This document shows, piece after piece, positions 46,128 to 57,500 of a DNA stretch of 64,000 bases. Within the stretch, counting starts at the first letter, position 1. Every line of letters starts with the position of its first letter. A program made the translations under genes and the position numbers. Source of the stretch: Xiphias gladius (taxonomy: Eukaryota; Chordata; Actinopteri; Istiophoriformes; Xiphiidae); the NCBI RefSeq assembly GCF_016859285.1, contig NC_053420.1:10341501-10405500 (forward strand), in the 5' to 3' direction. The notes below the pieces were generated by a model that worked only from the letters and a program-made list of their open reading frames with translations, was not told the DNA's origin and ran no database searches.

Positions 46128-48879
46128 ATGTCCTTTAACGTCCTTTTGCCTCACCTCATTTTTTGTGCTATAGTTTTGTGTGGGAGACATTGGTCATCTC
46201 AAGATTTTATAAAAGCATTAGTACCATGAAATGAAGCTTAATTTAGGTTCTGGAAAAATAGACTACTTGAGATCTATTCAGACAGCAGTTTTAATGAACA
46301 GTATTTCATATAAACTAATTTGTGCGAGAAAAACCTTTGGCTACTAAATTGATTTTAAAAGTGACAGCTACACTGTCACAAAAGGGATCATTAAGTATTG
46401 CCTTCAGTGAGGCAGTGGACATGCTGCAAAAGTACTTTTTGGAATATGTGCTAAGATTATAGGAAACGTAGAGTTACATCAAAATCAAATAATAATGATA
46501 CATCAAAATAAGCTGACTTCAAATCATGAAAAGAGGCTTTAAAACAGGTAGGAAGAGCACATTACCCTGTTAACAATTAAGTAGCTGTGCAACATGGAAA
46601 AGGCTGATGAAGTAAAGTATAAGATTAACTGTCAAAATACAGTCCAATTAAAAGACATAGTTTGAGATGATTCTGTGTAAGGAAGAAATCTTAGACAGCA
46701 AACTCAGTACTTTAGAATACCTTTGTATTCGACTTGCAATATCCACTGCATATGAATAATTCACAACTGCACAAATGTGTGTATCAACATATGACAGAGT
46801 AAACAACAGAAAGCTGGAAAGCTGGGTTTCAGTACATACAGGTGTTATGTGGATACAAGAAATAATGCGGGTGAATTCAATTACATGCACTTTTTCTAAT
46901 TATTGCAAATTAGAAATAGTGTGCTCATCTCTGTGTGACATTAAGAATTCAGACTTACTTACTGCATGCAAATATACATGTAAAAATTCCTTAGTGGCAT
47001 GAATTTACATTCAATTGTCATGCAGTCTATCGTTAAGTGTTTTTTTTATTCATTCTTTTATCGATGCTAGTTCAGGGTCATGGGGGCTGAGGTCTGTTCC
47101 TTCTCTGTTAGACTATGAGAGGAGATCACTGTGCCAACAGGAAACCCAAAGGAAAACATTCAGGATCTGAGCAAATCCAAAATACAATGCTATCTCTAAG
47201 ATGGATACCTTATTCATGACAAGAAAATATACACCGAAGTGTTTCAAATATTTGGACAAATCAGCTCTGGGGAAATCCCTGCTGGCAACATGAAACGTAC
47301 TTTTTAGTCAATCTGAAGTTATATGATTTATCTACCTACACCAATACCTACACCATAAAGGGAAGGAAATAGCTGTCAAAAATGATGAACTGGCTAGTGG
47401 ATGAAAAACAAACAGCAAATATCAAAAGCATGAGAAAAAGCACAAAAAACCTTCAAAGTCGCATAATGGCCTTGACTGTGGTAGATAAGCTTGAGATGGA
47501 AAACATCTGCGCTATAGGAAAGAGAGCAGCCCGTATCGCTTACTACAGCACAGGTCCTACATTTAAACAGTATGAAGTATACATACTGAGTTTATGAAGA
47601 GAGGCAGAGTTATCTGGAAGCTCTGGCATGCACAAACTATTCTGCTGCTGCTAACAGCTCTTTTAGCTTTGAGGAAGTAAGTTAGTGTCTTTCTACTTCC
47701 AGGTTTTGCTTAGCAGGGTCAGAGGTATGTACAAGTATCTTGGAGATGTAAGGACAACTAAACTCATAGCCAGTTATTTTGATATTGCCAGCACTCAATA
47801 GATAGATAGATGGATGAATAGATAGATACTTATTAATTCCCGAGGGGAAATACTTTGTTACAGGAGCCTACACATTAGTACAAACAGTGAGAAAACTTAG
47901 TAATGTGCTCGTGGAAACACAATATAATCAGTAAGGTGTAAAATAAAGAAAAGTAGTGAGAATAAAACAAGATAATATAAAGATATAAAAATGTCCTAAA
48001 AATCCCATGACTAGAGCAGATAAGTATAAGTAACAGCCATATTAAATAGTAGAGCAAGTTATTGGAAATAAAGCAATGTTGAGGTCTATTGCAGTGTGTA
48101 CCAAACAGATGTGGGTTATTATGTATATTGCACAGTTTTCAGTACCTGAACAAGTAATTGAATTATAAGTAAAAATGGTATTACCAAGAATAAAAAAAAA
48201 AAAAAATCATATTTTACAGTATAATAGGAAATTATAATAGCAGTATAATAGAAAAGAATACTGCCAGTATTTGCATAGTGAAGTTCTTTATACTATATTG
48301 CAATATTTCAGTGTATATGTGTACAGTTGTGGGAGTTAAATTAAACAAGCCTAAACTGCAGGGACAGTCAGTTTGGCTCTGGTCCATCACGCACTGGATG
48401 AATTAAACATTAAACATTTACCTCATTCGAGAAATATTATCCCTCCTGAGATTCTTTAAATATAGACAATGGTCCCTTGTATGATGGAGGTGACTGTTTT
48501 TTTTTTTTTTACACCCCGTGACCCAGCAAAATCACGTTGTCGCTCAGGTATGGCAGCTCTTGACAGTATACCTGGGCAGAAACCCACTGTCTGAACAGTA
48601 CTGACTCACGGGTCAGCTGGTAAACAGTTTCATATTGTCTGTTTTTTTTTTTTGATTGTTGGTGTGTGTGGGAAACATTTTGTTTTTGTCTCTGCAGCCG
48701 TGTGGCCATATGGTAACGATGGGGACTTTACATCCTCCAGTCATATTTTCTTGCTGCAACACAGGGATCTGATATAGATTTAAGCTAAGTGGAACCCCAA
48801 CTGCATCTCTAACGATTCCTGGGAACATTCAGACTTGTTTGAGAAGGAAATGTGAACTTCTTGAATGTCAAAAATATAT
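46128..48879. other. Spacer downstream of elastase C, no gene seen
   Basis: AT-rich, with no recognisable exon. From 47797 a GATA-type repeat (TAGATAGATAGATGG) runs into TTATTAATTCCCGAGGGGAA and then A-rich sequence to about 48380. This resembles the 3' end of a common fish retroposon in reverse orientation, but the family is unsure. Poly-T runs lie at 48497 and 48642. Open frames of 60-75 codons here show no domain. Confidence 0.5.
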
Positions 48880-49748
48880 AGGATAAACCTTAGATAATAT
48901 TATTGAATTATTATTACTGACATCCTGTCCTCCTCACCTACAAAGCCCTTAATGGTCAGGCACCATCATATCTTAAAGAGCTCATAGTACCCTATTACCC
49001 CACTACAACACTGTGCTCCCAGAACGCAGGCTTACTTGTGGTTCCTAGAGTCTCCAAAAGCAGAATTGGAGGCGGAGGCATCAGTTATCAGGCTCCTCTG
49101 CTGTGGAACCATCTTCCAGTTTGGGTCCGGGAGACAGACACCCTCTCAATGTTTAAGAGTAGGTTTAAGACCTACGTCTTTAATAAAGCTTATAGTCAGG
49201 GCTGGCTTAGCCTTGGCTTGCTTAGCCTTGCCTTGACCCATCCCCATAGTTATGCTGCTATAGGCCTAGACTGCCGGGGGGGACTTCCCATGATGCACCG
49301 AGCTCCTCTCTCCTCCTCTCCCTCTCCAACTGTACGCATTCATATTGCATCAGTGCTCGTTACTAAGTTGGTATTGTTCTCTCTCCTTTAGTTTTGTGCT
49401 TTTTTGTCTCTCTCCTCTCTCCTCCTGTCGCTTTCTGCAGGTATTTCTGCCTCTGGAGCTGCAGAGTCTGGATCTGTGACTGCAAACCACCTACTGCCGC
49501 GATGATCCTGCTCAACACCCACTACTTCAATTATTTTCATTATAATAATATAATTATTATTATAATAATTTGTTTGATGATGATGATGATTATTATTATT
49601 AGGCCTGTTATCATTAGTTTTATTATTAGTCTCATTATTATGATACATCTCTATGTGGAACCTGTATTGTATTATGTTCTCTTTCCTCTTTCCAGACAAC
49701 CCCCCGGTGAGACTTTGCCGATAAATTGAATTGAATTGAATTGAATTG
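48880..49748 (+). mobile_element. L2-type LINE fragment, copy 2 (5'-truncated)
   Basis: Starts at GGATAAACCTTAGATAATAT, corresponding to position 40449 of copy 1, and follows it with a few percent differences to about 49540. It encodes the same broken reverse-transcriptase tail (LVVPRVSKSRIGG, APLLWNHLPVWVRE, FKSRFKTYVFNKAYS). It ends with the pentamer tail (TTGAA)n at 49726-49748. Same orientation as copy 1, 8.4 kb apart, so the two bracket elastase C. Confidence 0.88.
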
Positions 49749-50547
49749 ACATATTAACATGTAAGAAGTATTTACATGTTTTAGCTGGTTTGGGTGGAGG
49801 TACTGTTAAGTACTTTATACACTGTAAGGTACTTTAATCTGCATTGGAGTAGAGGTATAAAGTAGCAGGGAACACTTAGATTAAGTATTGTACATCAAAA
49901 CTGTACTTCAATAAATGTTCTTACTTACTTGCCACAACTGTCTTTAATAGAAAAAAGAGGGAAGCAATTTATTTGGTGTTTGACTTAATAACACTGACAT
50001 ATTATATTTAGGATACAAAATTTTCAAGGTAGTGTTTATTCTATGTGCTAAAAAGGTACTGTTTTGACACAGTTTGTGTCTGTAACTGTTGTCACATGAT
50101 CTATAAATTCTGAATTCCTTAGAAAAACAACATAATGCTTTGGTGAAAATTAAATCAGCACAGCACATGACTTTGAGATATCCAGTCAACATTTTGAAAC
50201 TAATTTACTCATCATTACATGAGCGAAAAAGCACAAAATTATAATAAATATATATACGTTTTTTACAACTTTTCTCAGCCGGTGTAACAAAATCCAAAGG
50301 TCAATTTATCTGTAATAGCTCTGTGAGGACGTTATATTCGCTACTTCAATGAGAAACAGTTCACTTGTAGGACTAATTACACTCCATTCATCATTTTGCT
50401 CTGCTTTATTAATCATATTCTTGTGATGAAAAATGTTCACCTCTCAGTTCAATACTCTGTCAGGGATAGGCTTCTGTGATAACAAATTCTGCCTAATATT
50501 ATCATAGGTCCTCGCACAGTACCTCGATACCGTTATAGTAACCTTAG
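49749..50547. other. Spacer, no feature seen
   Basis: AT-rich sequence between the LINE copy and the elastase relic. I looked for decayed elastase exons 1-4 and did not recognise any. Confidence 0.5.
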
Positions 50548-53338
50548 GTTTGGGTCTCCACGGGTTGGTCCAGAGGCCACCCTGAGATCCTACATCCAGC
50601 TGAGCCTCCTGCCAACGTTTTGGGCAGCTCCTGTCCCCCAGCGACCTCTGCTAAGTCACTGTACAAACCTCCACGTACAGTAGCTGATTAAGTCATCGCT
50701 AGTTTCAGTGTGGGAAAGTAACACCAACTAGCGGACAAATGCTTGACTGTGTGTTGAAAAATTTGCTGGTTGATTACCTGCCACTTTGGAAGATAATTTG
50801 TAAGTAATTGAAAATCTTCAATTCTGTCTTTTAAATTATAAACATGAAAATGCCAAAAAAACAAAACAAAAACACGCTCATAATAACAATGCCAACATGC
50901 TGATGTTTATCAGGTATTTAGCATGTTCATCACCTCAGTTTATCGTGTAATCATGCTAACATTTGCTATTTAGCACTAAACACAAAGTACAGCTGAGGCT
51001 GATGGGACTATCATTAGTTTTGCAGGTATTTGATCATTAACTGCAACTGATAAATAAAAAACCTTATTCTTTTTAAACCCGATGATAGCACCAGACTATA
51101 AGTCAGGATATCATTAAAGTAATTACAGTTACTCCTGGGAAGGGACATGAGGGTGTGCACAAAATTTCATGACTATCCCTCCAATAGTCGTCTAGAGATT
51201 TCAGTCAAAGCCACAAAGGCCAACCTCATGGTCGCGCCAGAGGAAAAGTCAGGGGATCGGCAAAGTCTTTTGGATTCATCCTCTGGGGACCATGACTGTT
51301 TGTTCAAAATTTCATGGTAACCCACATGGTAGTGAAAATATTTCAGTCTGGAGCCAAACTATGGAGTGGACAGACTGACATTATATCATCTTCTAAGCCT
51401 TGTTGGCAGCAGGGCTAAAAATATCGATTACCAATCTTCAAAAACTAACTTGCTTGCTAGCAGTTAACGATGACTAAATGACAGTAACTTACAGACTAAA
51501 ATACGATTAAAGCAATAAAAAAAATCACATAATTCATACCTGCCCACTCAGAATTAGGCCTGTTTTTGGCTGGACTGCAAGGACAGAGCCAGCCGTATAA
51601 AAGCCAATGACCGTGACTGACTGACTGAGTGAGTGAGTATGTGACTAAGTGTTGGAGTTTCCCTGTTGGCAGTCGATCCTTCAAAATGATTTGGGGCAAA
51701 CAGTTTGTGTTGCGTCATCAGGGGGTGTTTAGAGGCAGTCTTGCCAATTTAGCGCCTTTGTTGCTAGATTTACTGACCACCCCTTTAGCGAGTTTTCTTC
51801 ACAAAAGCCCCTAGCGACAAATCTGGCAAACTTTTTAGACAAACCTTAGCTACTTTCCGTAGAAGAGAGTCGCAAGTATTTCCCCGCAAGCACGAGGTCA
51901 GGCTTTCCCTCTGCAGGCACACCTATGTGTCTCATTCAATTGACCGCTCGGAAGCTGACATAGACAGGAATGAGCTTCTAACTCTCTCTCTGAGAGATCA
52001 TTTTACAAGTAAAATAGCTGAAATCACAGCACAGACGTTGTCTTTAACTTGTATATAACCATGTATATAACCTTGTATATAACCATGTATATAACCTTGT
52101 ATATAACCATGTATATGGTTGATTTTGTCAGACGACGTTGTGGATATAAAACCAGGGTTTTAGCAGTGCAGAGCAGCAGCTTGGAAATGGCTTGGAGGTG
52201 ACTGGTTAACATGTAGTCTTAATGGGCCATGTTTCAGTAACTATTTCATACTTGTTCCGTTGTCTGACAAGAGAAAAACATGTAATTGAGAACAGCTTTA
52301 TTGGGAATTCACCTGTATTAAATGACTAAATATGTGAGCACAGAAGCAAACAGATAAAGGGCAGTCCAGCCATAGATTAGGTTTCGACTGAGTCTTGTTT
52401 TACTCCTCAGCCCGAAAAGCTTGAAAATTTGGTTATAAGCTTGCAGGGTTCCCTTTCATTCCTATTCCCTTTTTTTTTTTTGGTCCTAGCTTCATTAAAC
52501 ATCCTAAATAACTAACACCTCTCTGTCTGCCATGGTGATGAAGAGGCCTAGTTTGTTTTGTGCAGCTGGAGTACTTGATCCAAAACCATCATTATCGTGG
52601 CGAGCAACAAAATGTCAGCTCCCGTTCAGAGAGCACGATCTGATACCACACCCAGTGTCCTCCTTAAGGCAGAGAGCCGCATGAAAACCCAGCCTCCACA
52701 AGATAGTGATTGAGAGTGAATGGTTGTTTTTATTGCGTGCTTTAGAGAAAACAGAGACCACCACTCAACATAGTAAACTACTACATAATCAATGAAGCAA
52801 TGGGTAGTAGATTTTTCCTTTTATCATTCAAAGTAGCAGGTGTCATAATTTGTTTCTCATCTACACATAATCCAGTCGACTGCATGCGTTTCCCATGCAG
52901 GAGTCATATCCATACGGCAGATTAAAACTGTATTTGAATGAGAAAGATAATGTGAGGAAATAGCTCAATAGCTCAGTTTAATGTCTGCTCTCATATTAGC
53001 TGGTGGAGGCTTGTCTGCCCGGCTGAAGAACGGCTTCCTGCCTGTTGCTGCGGTGGAGGAATAAATCAGGACAACCACGGACTGTTCAGGTGGCAGCAGT
53101 CTCTCTCTGGCTGTCAGGTCAGTCTAATATAAGGTCTTTTCTGCTCCACAATGTTCCTTTCCTTCAGGGATCCAGGCATGTTCAGTGCAATGGACGCTGT
53201 GGGTTCACCAGTGGAGATCACAGACATTTATTTGTTAGGGGCACAGTGCCATCCGGTGGTTGCAAGAAAAACTGAAGTACATGTGTTTGGCGGCTGCGAC
53301 CACAGCCTATGCCTAAATCAGCTACATCAGCGAGGCCA
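50548..53338 (+). pseudogene. Decayed fourth elastase copy (exons 5, 6 and 7 only)
   Basis: The exon 5 relic is at 50548 to about 50696: acceptor ACCTTAG, then GAGGCCACCCTGAGATCCTA, matching the [10 protein letters not shown] stretch, with frameshifts. The exon 6 relic at 53000-53117 keeps acceptor TATTAG and donor GTCAGT, and reads GGGLSARLKNGFLP before an in-frame TAA at 53062-53064 and a deletion of about 25 nt. The exon 7 relic, 53168 to about 53338, keeps acceptor CTTCAG and fragments of the C-S-V-N-G and A-Y-I-S stretches, but the GDSGGP codons are destroyed. Exons 1-4 and 8 were not found. It cannot encode an elastase. Confidence 0.8.
52051..52118. repeat. 12-bp tandem repeat GTATATAACC(A/T)T, 5.5 units
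   Basis: Units end alternately in AT and TT, so the array also reads as a 24-bp repeat. It lies within the span of the elastase relic, between exons 5 and 6. Confidence 0.95.
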
Positions 53339-54555
53339 GTAAAGGGAAAAATCTGGCAAGACTGATGAACTTTAAATCTATAAATAGAAAAAGAGAAAAA
53401 GTGGGTTGAAGGTGCTGGCCATGACTCTGCATACATCGGTTTTATGCACTGTAGCCACAATTGAACTCATTACCTTTTTTAATGGTTTCTCATCATTTTA
53501 AACTATAATAATTATTAACACGGTCTTGCAATAATAGTATTTAAAACCAGCCACCTCCTGCTGCTTTATTATCTTTATTCCAGCTTTCAGCAGTGGATGC
53601 TGCTTAATATTTAATAACAAATTGCTGACTGCATGATGCTTTGACTAACCTCATAAACCCAAAAGAAAATGAAACTATGGGTGGCGTATAAATAATATAG
53701 GCTTAATGGATGTCCTCAATGTCAAAATATTCCACATAATAAATTACGTTTGGGAATTTAATGTGTATGCAGAGTTAAAATTACATAAATATTATAACAC
53801 TCTCTATAACACTGTATTTCTGTTTCAGGAACCCAGTACACATATTTACAGCTGAAGAACAAAATATATACAACAAATCCCACATAAGGTTTATTGGGAT
53901 CATGTAGAATTGTGATCAAACTTGAGTTTTCGCATCCACACATACCAGAGAGTTTTAGGTATTTAAAGGGGATGGTTTTCAACATGGCACAATAAGAAAA
54001 TAAAAGTACATAACAGTAAAAATGTAAAGCACTGTTGTGAGTTATAAGAAGCACTGTAGGTATAAATATCCATATTTGAGTTCATCAAATCCCTCTTAAA
54101 CAATCCTGAAGCTCTGCTCCATACAATTGTACATAAACGTTACCACAGCATGAACATTATGTGCGAGTAGATGAAATTAAGCTGAAACTGTTCCCATTAT
54201 ATGTAAGGCAGCTCAAAACTCACAATTGTTATATTAATTGTTATTGCTCTGTTGTTTTAATAATTGCACTATTTCTGTTGTGTTATTGTATTTTTTTGGC
54301 CCTGCTATATATTCTAATTGCACGGTTCTACAATTTTCTTCTCACCAAAATTTGCGGCTGCAACTACCAGTCTGCATAGTTAATTGATATAGTCAAGTGA
54401 CCTAACCAAAGGATAGGGTAGATCCGGATAGGTCGATCAGTTTGGTTCATTTCGGCACTCTTTCTCTGTGTTACAAATGGATTTTTCTTTTTTTCAAACT
54501 TCACAGATTACACAAATGCCCTGACATCTCACAGCCTGGGGACCCTATGCAGACG
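53339..54555 (-). other. gls2 3' UTR and flank, no other gene seen
   Basis: AT-rich sequence between the elastase relic and the gls2 stop codon. The part from about 53870 to 54555 is probably the gls2 3' UTR. Short open frames here show no recognisable domain. Confidence 0.45.
53890..53895 (-). terminator. Candidate poly(A) signal of gls2
   Basis: AATAAA on the minus strand about 660 nt downstream of the gls2 stop codon. It is the first such hexamer I found in this direction. A 3' UTR of this length is plausible but unproven. Confidence 0.4.
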
Positions 54556-57500
54556 TCACACCATGCCCTCGATGGTGTCGAGCTTCGGGGAACGCGCAGC
54601 TTCAGTGCGCTGCGTTCCCTGCTGCCTGCAGACCTGCTGGTAGTCTTTCAGCACCCTCACCACCTCGTCATGTCCGAACTGCACGGCGTCATCGACTGGC
54701 AGGTTCCCCCACCTGCACAGTGAGGAGGAGAGGTCATGAAGACGAGGGAAATTAGCAGATAGATTATGGAGGAGAATTTTGAGCGGTTCACAGTTTTCAA
54801 TTAGGGATCCACAATATATGGTAAAGACAATTTAAGCTCAAAAGGTTCACCCTTACAGTGCATTAAACCTCGTGATTAATCTGTTATTGAGTCACTACTA
54901 AATATTTTCTCAATCAAGTTGTTTTTTTATGTCTTGGTCTGTGAGATAATTGTATAGTTTCAGTTCATGGTGAAAACATTGTGCTTTCATTCAATAACTT
55001 CTTAAAATCAGAAACCACATTTTCAGGAGATAGATGGGAATGAATATGCATCTAAATAATGTGTTATCGAAATGATTGCACATAAAATGATACTTGCAAA
55101 TGACTGCAAAGAAAATAGAACTAGATGTTAAAATATTTGATCGGGATCAAATGCATGACATAAGGAGCAGTGAAGAAAATGCAAGCTAAAGGATACAAAG
55201 AAGTTTGAGATGCCAATCTCACCTGTCTTCTACAAATGGATCAACTTTGCAAGTTTCCGTCAGAAAGTTCACAACATCTATGTGACCTGATAATAAACAG
55301 AAAACATGCCAGTTTTTAGTTTCCCATCAGGGGCAATCAAATAGAGACAACCTTTTTCTGAAAAACACTTTGGTGTCAAAAAGCAATGGAACAGCAGCAT
55401 AAACCTTAAATTCATACCACATAAAACTAGCAATCTATTCTTGATTTACAACTTTATCTAACAGCATGAGAAATTGTGGTTGACGAAAATACTTGTGAAA
55501 GACAAAGAAAACTGCTGAAAATACAAACGGCGTGAAAAAATAAACGATGTACGATCATTTCCTCCAGTCATAATCCAACTCGGAATCAGATTTAGTGAGT
55601 GCAAAGCTCTGCCTTTTTCATTTGGAAGAAAACACGTATCACTCCCATTTTTTATCTCATAAACAAATGCCTTGCTTACAAGGTTGTTTCTGAAAAATGT
55701 TACTCTTGAAGACACTGCAGCGGAGCATTAAATCTGCGCTGTGAATAAACTTAAACCGCAACAGAAGACAAATAATCGAACATTTTGGTGCTCTGTAAGG
55801 GTTTGTGGGCTGATTCATTAGTGGTCTCGTACAACGTGAGCCAGAGGTACTGAACCTGTACAGTCACTCACGAAAAACAAACGACGTTAAAACTAATTAC
55901 TGCAACAAATAATTTAACAAGTGTAGTTAAACAGAAAATCTCTAATCTTTTTGCCGGATGACACATTGAGATAAAAAAAAACAAAACAAACTGCAGAACT
56001 ACTGAAACTTTGCACGTGTGTCATGTTAAAACCACGGCAAGTGACTTGTTATGTCTCACCTCACCATTGCTGGCATCCAGCTATGTAGTGAGTGAAACAT
56101 TATTGATATCGCACCCGTTCCGTCAGGTGCCTCGACAGGGCAATCGACGTGTCTCAGCAGAGTTCAGGGCGTCTCCAGCCACAGTAAAGGCGCCAGGTTA
56201 AATGTTTTACCATACTCCACCACACAAGATCAATGCATGCTTTAGAAAAATTACAAATTTCAGCTCTAATAACACATTAGTTAGAGGCCCTGCCCGCCCA
56301 CACGGGGTTTTCACTTATTCTGAAAATTATTATTATTGGATTCTGTTCGGGTGGAAGTTGGGTGCAGCTGTGCTGGAACAATCATTCATGAATTCATGAA
56401 TTTGTGAACGAATAACAAATGAAAAAGGTGTAACTTCTCCTACCTTGTGCAAGAAAAGGAGGGTCAGAGAGATTTATATACTCATGCAGTCCACAGAAGA
56501 GGTTTTAATCGGGCAGCATAAGTGAAAACACCTGCTTGGGTGGATTATAGGTGTTGAGGGCCTTTAAAATGTTGTAACATGCTTGAGAAGTTAGAGACGG
56601 TTTGAAGGATATACTGCATATAGCAGGATATTTTATTCAAAACTAAGTGTTATTTTCTGTTATGTTTTACTGGAGTTCATATTTTTTAGAATTGTATGCT
56701 TCCTTTTACCTTTAAGAGTGGAGAATGTTATTTTTTGCCCTTTGGTCATACAGATTTGTTGCCTGACTGTTTTAGAGTTTTCCTGTGGAACTGACATTAG
56801 TGTTGCTCATTCATTGAATGAAAATTAAGAACCACGGATGAACAGAACACGTGGAGCTCACCCTCTGCTGCAGCGATATGCAGTGCTGTTCGAGAATCAT
56901 AGTCTTTCAGATCCATGTCTGTGGATGAGAGCGAAAACCTGAAGGAATAAATAAAAGTACAGTTATATATTGGGATATATTAGGCAGCAAGTGAACAGTC
57001 AGTCCTTGATGTAGCAGGAAAAAATGGGCAAGCGTAAGGTACTGAGTTTATAAGATATTTTACAAACCAGACAGAAATAAACGCAGAAATTAGCTGTTTC
57101 ACCTCCAGTAGATTTCCCACTCGGAAAATCTATGCCGAGCAGCACTGAAGCTGTTTGTTACAGTTCACTAAAACACTTGATGTTCATTTTTAATTGAATT
57201 TTTCCACCGTCTGTATGGTTTGTTTGTTTTTTTTTCCATTACTCAGGCCTGGTGTTGACATTCAAGGCCATTTATTATACAAGAAAGACAATAATCAGGC
57301 CTCCTGGTAATGCACCTTCTCAGGGCCGACACATCTCCACTGTAGGCAGCGAACATCAAGTTGAAAACAGACTTGTTCTGCAAACACAGGGAAGTAGCAT
57401 AAACACAGAGGCACTAAACATGTTTAACGCAATAAACGAACTGAGAAAGCAACTCACCCTGTCATCCCCGTCCTGCCTGCGAGGGTCCTGCTTCTTCACA

